Both the position numbers and the translations under genes were made by a program. Shown piece after piece: positions 1 through 4,931 of a stretch of DNA of 7,138 nucleotides (position 1 is its first letter; each line of letters opens with the position of its first letter). The notes beneath the pieces were generated by a model. That model searched no databases. It was not told where the DNA came from and saw only the letters and a program-made list of their open reading frames with translations. This DNA comes from UBA9647 sp049522195. GTDB lineage: Bacteria > Bacteroidota > Ignavibacteria > UBA10030. The DNA is taken from the NCBI GenBank assembly GCA_049522195.1, contig JBEKOB010000132.1, forward strand, positions 1 to 7,138, read 5' to 3'.

Positions 1-63
1 GCTGCAGGCTATCCCCAATCTGACGACATCACTGTAGTCGTCATGCGACGAAAGAAAAACTAG
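1..63 (+). CDS. C-terminal end of a probable PP2C/SpoIIE-family serine phosphatase (5'-truncated by the window)
   Basis: Frame 1 is open from the window edge and ends at TAG 61-63, giving a 20-residue tail that contains PQSDDITVVVMRRKKN. The sequence QSDDIT followed by a hydrophobic strand and a short basic tail is the typical C-terminus of PP2C/SpoIIE/RsbU-like phosphatases; the DD pair corresponds to a metal-binding aspartate region near the end of the fold. Such enzymes remove phosphate from STAS anti-sigma antagonists or from Ser/Thr kinase substrates. This would fit the STAS protein at 4319 and the kinase at 355, but the link is inference. Only the tail is visible, so the N-terminal sensor domain and exact family cannot be judged. 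Confidence 0.72.
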   Translation, partial: AAGYPQSDDITVVVMRRKKN

Positions 64-136
64 CGTTTCACTCGCGAGAGCAGATCCTTCGATAGCAATT
101 TGTTGCAGGGATTTCTATTACTGTCACATCATTCTC

Positions 137-148
137 ATTGTTAACAAT
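137..148. promoter_or_regulatory. 12-bp perfect palindrome, operator-like
   Basis: ATTGTTAACAAT is identical to its reverse complement. It lies 74 bp after the stop of the upstream phosphatase gene and about 206 bp before the kinase start, in a spacer with no coding potential. Perfect palindromes of this size are typical of dimeric regulator sites. It has no U-tract and could not form a stable hairpin without a loop, so a terminator is unlikely. Binding by any regulator is inference. Confidence 0.35.
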
Positions 149-151
149 ACC

Positions 152-172
152 AGAGAAGTTCTCTTTAAGAGA
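152..172. repeat. Two overlapping short inverted repeats
   Basis: AGAGAA(152-157)-G-TTCTCT(159-164) and TCTCTT(160-165)-T-AAGAGA(167-172) are both perfect 6-bp inverted repeats with a single central base. They share the central TCTCT block. Only three bases separate this element from the 12-bp palindrome at 137-148. The one-base centres are too tight for RNA hairpins, so a DNA-binding site is a better guess than a terminator. No function is proven. Confidence 0.4.
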
Positions 173-202
173 GAGTCCGTTCAGGTAAGGGCGCAATGAG
201 AC

Positions 203-314
203 GATCATCGAGCCATCTGCTGATCGGCTCATCGGGCGATCTGGTCATCTGTCAATCGGGTGATCGGATCATCACCGAATCGGGGCATCGGATGATCTGA
301 CCATCGGGTCATCA
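203..314 (+). repeat. Degenerate tandem array: 14 units of exactly 8 bp with an invariant ATC
   Basis: The stretch divides without indels into fourteen 8-mers: gatcatcg, agccatct, gctgatcg, gctcatcg, ggcgatct, ggtcatct, gtcaatcg, ggtgatcg, gatcatca, ccgaatcg, gggcatcg, gatgatct, gaccatcg, ggtcatca. Positions 5-7 are ATC in all fourteen. Position 8 is mostly G or T, and positions 1-4 vary around G-R-T-S. The array holds six GATC tetramers. Part of it can fold: GATCAT (267-272) and CCGA (275-278) pair with TCGG (288-291) and ATGATC (292-297), leaving a 2-base bulge and a 9-base loop. It ends 40 bp before the kinase start. A shorter related array lies at 6213-6260. Confidence 0.85.
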
Positions 315-354
315 AAAACTAACCAATCACTAATTAACCAAGTCTTCTCTCCTC

Positions 355-2718
355 ATGATCGGTCAAACAATTTCACACTATCAGATTCTCGAGAAATTGG
401 GCGAAGGGGGCATGGGCGTCGTCTACAAGGCCCAGGACACGAAACTTGATCGCACAGTCGCACTCAAGTTCCTGCCTGCTCACGTCTCCGTTAACGCTGA
501 CACCAAAGCTCGTTTCCTTCAGGAAGCCAAGGCCGCCGCTGCGCTCAATCACGCCAACATCTGCACGATTTACGGTGTCGACGAGTCCGATGGTACCATG
601 TTCATCGCGATGGAATACATTGAGGGGGGGACCCTTCGGGAAAAGATCCCCTTCCCAAAGGTCGATGATGGTCTCAACGTGGCCATTCAGATCGGCGAAG
701 CGCTGCAAGAAGCCCATTCAAAAGGAATCGTACACCGAGACATCAAGGCTGACAATATTATGCTGACCTCCAAAGGTCAAGCGAAAGTCATGGACTTTGG
801 ACTGGCGAAGCTGAAGGGATCGCTGAAACTCACCAAAACTTCCAGCACCGTCGGCACACTTGGCTATATGGCTCCCGAACAGATCCAGGGAGGCGAAGTC
901 GATCACAGGAGTGATATCTTTTCCTTCGGAGTGCTTCTCTTTGAAATGCTGACCGGCAAGCTCCCTTTCCGGGGTGAGCACGAAGCTGCAATCGTGTATT
1001 CCATCGTCCACGAAGAGCCTGAACTACTCACGAAGTATGTACCAGATGCGCCATCGGCGCTGACGCACATTCTCGGTCGTGCCCTCGAAAAGGATCCTGA
1101 TGATCGCTACCAATCGATTGCCGATATGGTAAGCGAGATACGGCGTGGGCAAAAGAAGTCGGCCAGAGTCACTCGACCGTTTCCTGCGGAGAACGCCACG
1201 CCACTTCCACCGCCGGCAGATGAGAAGCCTGTTGCGGGCAGGATCCATGCACCGGGCAAGAAAACCATCATCATTTCTGTGGTGGTCTTGCTCGCGGTTC
1301 TCGTCGTCCTCGTCTACTTTTTTACGGGCCGACAGCAATCAATCACTTCCCTGGCAGTCTTGCCGTTCGAAAATGTTGGAGCTTCGCCGGACCAGGAGTA
1401 TCTCTCCGACGGCGTTACGGAAAGCCTTATCAATAATCTTACCAAAATTTCATCGCTCAGGGTTGTCCCCCGCAGCACCGTATTCCGGTTTAAGGGGAAG
1501 GAAATGGATATTCAGGATATCGGAACGAAGTTGAATGTCGGTGCCGTCTTGTCGGGAAGAATCACCCACCGTGGTGAATCGCTTGACGTTCAGGTCGATT
1601 TGATCGACATCAAACGGGAATCCCAGTTGTGGGGTAATCACTATCAAGCGTCAATGGCCGACCTCCTCTCGTTGCAGCAGCAAATCACGAACGAGGTGTC
1701 ATCGAAACTTGGCATTGGAATCTCAACGGAGACACGCGAGAAGATCACAAAGCGAGCCACAGAAAACACGCAGGCCTATCAGCTGTACCTGCAGGGACGT
1801 TACTATTGGAACAGGCGGACTGCCGCCTCGATCAGTCAGGCCATCGATTACTTCAAGCAGGCAATCACTATTGATTCGACCTATGCGCTCGCGCATGTCG
1901 GGTTGTCCGATTGTTACATTCTCCAGTCTCAGTACGCGGGCATACCGACGCGCATTACCATACCACTCACACAGAAGTTTGCCCGGCGGGCGCTCGAACT
2001 TGACAACTCGCTGGCGGAGGCGCACGCAACCCTCGCGATGACGTTGTACGAGGAATGGAAGTACGAAGAAGCGGAGCGTGAATTCAAATTGGCTATCTCG
2101 TTGAATCCGCGATACCCCACGGCATACCAGTGGTACAACGTCATGCTGGCGAGGACAGGACGAATCGATGAGGCTTCTGTGATGGTGCAAAAAGCCTTCG
2201 AGCTTGACCCGGTTTCGCCCGTTATTACTGTCAACGTTGGCGCATTAGCACTAGCCCGCGGGCAGTACGACGAAGCACTTCGCTACTTCAAGAAATCCGT
2301 TGAACTCGATCCTTCGTTTGCGACAGGGTATTCCTGGGTAGGCCTTGTGCAGGACCGGCTTAACCAACACTCCGAAGCAAGAGTCAACCTCGAAAAGGGA
2401 GTTGAATTATCCGGACGATCCAGCGAATGTATTGCCTACCTCGGATATTTTTACGGGAAGAGGGGCATGCGCGCCGAAGCGATGAAACTCGTGAAAGAAA
2501 ATGAACAACGCTACAAGGCGGGGACAGGCTCCGCATATAATATTGCCAGAATTTACGCAGGGCTTGGAGAGAAGGAAAAGACATTGGATTATCTCGAACA
2601 GGATCTTCGGGACCGAAGCTCTGAAATCGGGTTTCTCCTGATGGATATTACCATGGATGACGTACGGACAAGTCCCCGCTTCATCGCTATCTTAAAGACG
2701 GTTGGATTGGTGAAATAA
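355..2718 (+). CDS. Membrane-anchored Pkn-type Ser/Thr protein kinase with TolB-like and TPR domains
   Basis: This 787-residue bacterial eukaryotic-like kinase has every key kinase element. The glycine loop is GEGGMG (16-21), followed by the ATP lysine K38, the probable helix-C E57, HRD 127-129 with D129 as catalytic base, N134, DFG 147-149, and APE 173-175. R251 lies in the last subdomain, so the catalytic domain spans about 9-265. A Pro-rich linker (about 279-300) leads to one transmembrane helix (304-323). Next come a TolB/FlgO-like domain (about 332-460, beginning SLAVLPFENV) and several TPRs (about 475-755). By topology the kinase is cytoplasmic and the TPR part extracytoplasmic, so it probably senses or binds something outside and phosphorylates cytoplasmic proteins. 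This architecture is a known, abundant family in FCB and acidobacterial genomes; the ligand and substrates are unknown. The ATG at 355 gives the full N-terminus of the family (MIGQTISHY). No clear Shine-Dalgarno precedes it; the upstream bases are CTTCTCTCCTC. Confidence 0.95.
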   Translation: MIGQTISHYQILEKLGEGGMGVVYKAQDTKLDRTVALKFLPAHVSVNADTKARFLQEAKAAAALNHANICTIYGVDESDGTMFIAMEYIEGGTLREKIPFPKVDDGLNVAIQIGEALQEAHSKGIVHRDIKADNIMLTSKGQAKVMDFGLAKLKGSLKLTKTSSTVGTLGYMAPEQIQGGEVDHRSDIFSFGVLLFEMLTGKLPFRGEHEAAIVYSIVHEEPELLTKYVPDAPSALTHILGRALEKDPDDRYQSIADMVSEIRRGQKKSARVTRPFPAENATPLPPPADEKPVAGRIHAPGKKTIIISVVVLLAVLVVLVYFFTGRQQSITSLAVLPFENVGASPDQEYLSDGVTESLINNLTKISSLRVVPRSTVFRFKGKEMDIQDIGTKLNVGAVLSGRITHRGESLDVQVDLIDIKRESQLWGNHYQASMADLLSLQQQITNEVSSKLGIGISTETREKITKRATENTQAYQLYLQGRYYWNRRTAASISQAIDYFKQAITIDSTYALAHVGLSDCYILQSQYAGIPTRITIPLTQKFARRALELDNSLAEAHATLAMTLYEEWKYEEAEREFKLAISLNPRYPTAYQWYNVMLARTGRIDEASVMVQKAFELDPVSPVITVNVGALALARGQYDEALRYFKKSVELDPSFATGYSWVGLVQDRLNQHSEARVNLEKGVELSGRSSECIAYLGYFYGKRGMRAEAMKLVKENEQRYKAGTGSAYNIARIYAGLGEKEKTLDYLEQDLRDRSSEIGFLLMDITMDDVRTSPRFIAILKTVGLVK

Positions 2719-2752
2719 TTCCCGGCGACATCGGCCACATTGAGGTGAGCAT

Positions 2753-3124
2753 ATGGTCCCGTATCGAACATTTCTAACCGCCCCCCGTTCCGGCTTGCTC
2801 GAAGCACAGGTCCGATCAGCCGATCAATTGCGTCAAGTGCACAAAGCGGACCTTCATTCCGGCGACTGGGTTATCGTCAAGAGTCTCCAGTCGACGTACC
2901 GCATCAGGGTTAAAGAAGACGGTCGGTATGTAATTTCCGGGGGATGGTTTGACAAGAAAGGCCTCCCTCCCACCGAGCTTGGTATCGCAGGCTGCACTTG
3001 GGGCGGCAGCGCAATTAAGACCGATATTGTTGCGGCCTGCGGACTGTGTCTCGAGTTTGCCAACAGGCTGATTACAAGCCCGATTCAGAAGATTATCCTG
3101 TTTCGGCTGCGGGACGTTCAATAA
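2753..3124 (+). CDS. Conserved-looking small protein of unknown function, downstream of the kinase
   Basis: This 123-residue soluble protein has no signal peptide or membrane helix. The ATG at 2753 is preceded by GAGGTGA (2742-2748), a good ribosome site. It begins 34 bp after the kinase stop, so co-transcription is likely. Residues 37-65 (GDWV, then a YRI strand, then SGGWF at 62-66) look like short beta strands. The second half (77-112) is glycine- and cysteine-rich: GCTWGG at 80-85 and ACGLC at 95-99, giving Cys81, Cys96 and Cys99, then an ending strand after SPIQ (109-112). From memory I associate this GGWF/GCTWGG/CGLC pattern with small uncharacterised proteins of environmental bacteria, but I cannot name a domain. 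The three cysteines could be redox-active or bind metal; that is speculation. Residues 1-32 look less constrained and may be a variable extension. Confidence 0.82.
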   Translation: MVPYRTFLTAPRSGLLEAQVRSADQLRQVHKADLHSGDWVIVKSLQSTYRIRVKEDGRYVISGGWFDKKGLPPTELGIAGCTWGGSAIKTDIVAACGLCLEFANRLITSPIQKIILFRLRDVQ

Positions 3125-3151
3125 TGAACCTCTGAAGGCCTTATGTGTGTT

Positions 3152-3224
3152 CTACCTGTACGGTCAAGTAACGCACGGCAGAGGATTCCACGTTTTCCTA
3201 CAGATGTACGGTGGCAGGTAACCG
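3152..3224 (+). repeat. Imperfect direct repeat in the leader of the CBS-protein gene
   Basis: CTAC-CTGTACGGT-CAAGTAACG (3152-3173) recurs as CTACAGATGTACGGTGGCAGGTAACCG-like sequence at 3198-3224. The shared core is TGTACGGT at 3157-3164 and 3205-3212, a 48-bp offset. Each core is followed by a GTAAC motif. It lies between the hypothetical gene and the CBS gene. It could be a regulator site pair or chance. Confidence 0.3.
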
Positions 3225-3252
3225 TCGGTGGTTCAGAAGTGGGGGATCATCA

Positions 3253-3259
3253 AAGGAGG
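3253..3259 (+). promoter_or_regulatory. Shine-Dalgarno site that sets the CBS-protein start
   Basis: AAGGAGG at 3253-3259 is near-perfect and lies 5 bases before the ATG at 3265. An in-frame GTG at 3211 would add 18 residues of unconserved character and lacks a comparable site, so 3265 is chosen. Confidence 0.85.
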
Positions 3260-3264
3260 AAACA

Positions 3265-3699
3265 ATGACAACTGTTCGGAGTATTTTGGAGGCGAAAGGC
3301 AATCAGGTGATCTCCGTTGCGCCGGAAACTCTGGTTTCCACGGCCCTCGAGTTGATGGCTGAGAAAAACGTGGGGGCGCTGGTGGTCGTGAAGGATGGAG
3401 CGCTCGCCGGGATATTCTCAGAGCGGGATTTCGCCCGCAAAGTTGTCTCGAAAGGGAAAGCAGCGCTCGATGGTATCGTCAAGGACTTTATGACGTCCAT
3501 TGTGTTCACCGTAACCCCCGAGCAATCGATCGAAGACTGTATGGCCGCCATGACCGCCAAACGCATTCGCCATCTGCCCGTGCTCGACAATCAACGGCTG
3601 ACTGGCGTGGTTTCAATCGGGGACATCGTGAAGGCAGTTATTTCCGAAAAAGAACACCTTATTCAACATTTGGAGAATTACATTACCGGCTCGCGGTAA
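3265..3699 (+). CDS. CBS-domain-pair protein (stand-alone Bateman module)
   Basis: This 144-residue protein consists almost wholly of two CBS motifs. The first spans about 7-63, with GIFSERDFARKVV at 49-61; the second spans about 74-130, with GVVSIGDIVKAVI at 114-126. Paired CBS motifs fold into a Bateman module that commonly binds adenine nucleotides (AMP, ATP, SAM) in the cleft. The SERD (52-55) and SIGD (117-120) aspartates match the ribose-contacting S/T-x-x-D positions. The tail HLENYITGSR is typical of short soluble CBS proteins of the HRP1-like kind. It probably reports cell energy state to a partner that cannot be named here. It starts 140 bp after the preceding gene and is followed by a convergent minus-strand gene. 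It is complete in length for its family. Confidence 0.95.
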   Translation: MTTVRSILEAKGNQVISVAPETLVSTALELMAEKNVGALVVVKDGALAGIFSERDFARKVVSKGKAALDGIVKDFMTSIVFTVTPEQSIEDCMAAMTAKRIRHLPVLDNQRLTGVVSIGDIVKAVISEKEHLIQHLENYITGSR

Positions 3700-3800
3700 C
3701 AGACTGGGCGGCACGATGGGGCAAGCGAGTGATTCAACGCGGAGAAGAAGAGCGGAAGCCAAGGCTGTGTATGGCCTGATTCACAACAATCAATGAGCAG

Positions 3801-4076
3801 TCAACCGATCAACCAATTCTTTTTCGATCTACCCTGGTTGTCGAGGCGGGTCAATGCATGTGCAAGTATCTCCGCCCATTCGCGATCGAATATATCGCGA
3901 TGCCAATGGAAGCCGGAGCCAGCGAGGAAACCTATGATGATATTTCCGACATCATCGTGGTGCGACTCGAGATAGCGGGGATCGCGCTTCACCAATTCCT
4001 TCAACTCTCGCAAATATTTCAGGGCTGGGGGTTTTAAAAGCACGAGAATGGCTTGTTCTCTGACGGTGGAAGGCAT
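3801..4076 (-). CDS. Probable small hypothetical protein, minus strand
   Basis: The reverse strand encodes 91 residues from an ATG (4076-4074) to TGA (3803-3801). The product looks like a real soluble protein. It has an amphipathic Leu/Lys/Glu-rich first half (YLRELKELVKRD) followed by a region with HHDD, NIIIGFLAGSGFHWHRD and EWAEILAHAL, rich in His, Asp and Trp. Codons look natural, with many CGC, CTC, GAT and ATC. The overlapping plus-strand reading is Ser/Pro/Arg-rich and unconvincing. The ribosome site is weak (a GGA about 9 bases upstream), and an in-frame stop a few codons upstream rules out a longer form. It converges on the CBS gene and diverges from the STAS gene. I recognise no domain. 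The clustered histidines and acids could bind a metal, which is speculative. Confidence 0.6.
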   Translation of the reverse strand: MPSTVREQAILVLLKPPALKYLRELKELVKRDPRYLESHHDDVGNIIIGFLAGSGFHWHRDIFDREWAEILAHALTRLDNQGRSKKNWLIG

Positions 4077-4318
4077 ACAGATTATTCCGAGTCTTTACAC
4101 CAGAGTAGCGACTCTTCACATAAAAATCAAATTAAGCATTTGAAGATGTCTCACATATGCACGCTCAGCCAATGGTGGTACTTTGCCCGCACGCTTCAAG
4201 AAGCAATCCAGAGACCGCTGTCTGGACTCCCGACAAACATGTTCAGGAGTGGCCCGTGTTCTTTGAGATGGTTTCTATTCACGATTCAAGAGAATCTGTC
4301 TGACAAGGAAGTCATAGT
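4077..4318. other. Divergent intergenic region between the minus-strand gene and the STAS gene
   Basis: This spacer must hold promoters in both directions if the minus-strand gene is real. It has two small inverted repeats: AGAGT-agcg-ACTCT near 4112 and TCCAGA(4207-4212)-gaccgctg-TCTGGA(4221-4226). An A/T-rich patch (ATAAAAATCAAATTAAG, around 4120-4137) is the best place for a promoter, but no clean -35/-10 pair can be defended. Plus-strand reading through it gives no convincing protein. Confidence 0.4.
4305..4311 (+). promoter_or_regulatory. Shine-Dalgarno site for the GTG-started STAS gene
   Basis: AAGGAAG lies 7 bases before GTG 4319-4321. It supports the non-ATG start; no in-frame ATG exists before the conserved STAS fold begins. 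Confidence 0.7.
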
Positions 4319-4672
4319 GTGACTATTAACGAGGAACGGCGGGGGAAAATCGGTATTCTCAGTCTGCGGGGCTCATTTTCCGGGAAGCCCGGCGTTGCAG
4401 CTTTCGAACGAGCCATATTTGATCTGCTCAAGGACGACATTATCTTCATTATTTTGGACCTGGAGCAGTTGAAGTTCATCGATAGTGCCGGACTGGGGGC
4501 CATGATCTCAGCAATGGTTTCCATTGGAAGAAGAGGGGGTGCGCTGAAACTGGCCGAGCTTAGGGGGGATATCTACAGGGTCATGACGAGTATGCATCTG
4601 GATCAGGTCTTCGAGCTGCACGACACAGTAGAAGAGGCTGAAACCAGCCTTGTGAGGAAAGGGAGAAGTTGA
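4319..4672 (+). CDS. STAS-domain anti-sigma-factor antagonist
   Basis: The protein has 117 residues, the usual length for SpoIIAA/RsbV-type proteins, and is a single STAS domain (about 1-110). The signature is the stretch ILDLEQLKFIDSAGLGAMI at about 45-63. It ends a beta strand and places Ser56 in D-S-A-G-L-G, the serine phosphorylated by the cognate anti-sigma kinase and dephosphorylated by a PP2C phosphatase. Unphosphorylated STAS protein binds the anti-sigma kinase and frees the sigma factor or another output. No HATPase_c anti-sigma kinase is encoded in the window, so it is an orphan here, although a PP2C-like tail lies at 1-63. The start is GTG at 4319 with a ribosome site 7 bases upstream. 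A different partner-switching output (cyclase, kinase) is possible. Confidence 0.95.
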   Translation: MTINEERRGKIGILSLRGSFSGKPGVAAFERAIFDLLKDDIIFIILDLEQLKFIDSAGLGAMISAMVSIGRRGGALKLAELRGDIYRVMTSMHLDQVFELHDTVEEAETSLVRKGRS

Positions 4673-4790
4673 CCGGTCGGTGGTTCGCGCAACCATGTGA
4701 CTGTCCAACGAATTTCAGCAGAATATCAATTGGAAGCAATTTCAAAAAACAGAGGAGAAGACTCATCCTGTCTGATACTTCTGTAATTAC

Positions 4791-4930
4791 ACAGAGTCCC
4801 ACGGAGAATCACACCTGTCCGCCATTCTGTTTGGCGGAGAGTGCCACAGAGAAGGTTTCTCTGTGTATCTCCGTGAAACGTTTCTCATCTGACGCACTTG
4901 CCCGAACTGATTCCTCCGTGAGGTTTCTGA
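4791..4930. repeat. Composite inverted-repeat element of CACAGAG/CACGGAG type with hairpins
   Basis: On the left are CACAGAG and CACGGAG at a 10-bp step; on the right are their inverse forms CTCTGTG and CTCCGTG, also about 10 bp apart. CACGGAGAATCACA (4800-4813) matches the reverse complement of 4862-4875 at 12 of 14 bases. Inside lie two perfect hairpins: TCCGCCA(4818-4824)-ttctgtt-TGGCGGA(4832-4838) and CACAGAGAA(4845-4853)-ggt-TTCTCTGTG(4857-4865). A further CTCCGTGA copy at about 4914-4921 runs into the transporter start. No poly-T follows, so it is not a standard terminator. Similar CACAGAG-rich intergenic repeats occur in many environmental bacteria, from memory. Confidence 0.7.
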
Positions 4931-4931
4931 G

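Noticed and set aside
203..314. CRISPR array
   Set aside because: The period is 8 bp with diverged units and no spacers, and no cas genes are present.
355..362. Kinase start codons ATGATCGG as a continuation of the 8-bp array
   Set aside because: They resemble a unit, but the ATC is one base out of phase with the array, and MIG is the ordinary N-terminus of this kinase family.
1723..2190. 155-codon open frame on the minus strand inside the kinase gene
   Set aside because: It is antisense to the TPR region, its product is Arg/Cys/Val-rich with no recognisable motif, and the plus-strand protein is clearly the real gene.
4053..4322. 89-codon plus-strand open frame before the STAS gene
   Set aside because: No ribosome site, low-complexity Ser/Gln/His composition, and overlap with the better minus-strand gene.
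3224..4686. Shared 11-mer GTCGGTGGTTC at 3224-3234 and 4676-4686
   Set aside because: Flanks do not match and there is no inverted or target-site structure, so it is likely chance.
4845..4865. Rho-independent terminator for the STAS gene
   Set aside because: The 9-bp hairpin is AT-mixed and not followed by a T-run; it is about 170 bp after the stop and is better explained as part of a repeat.
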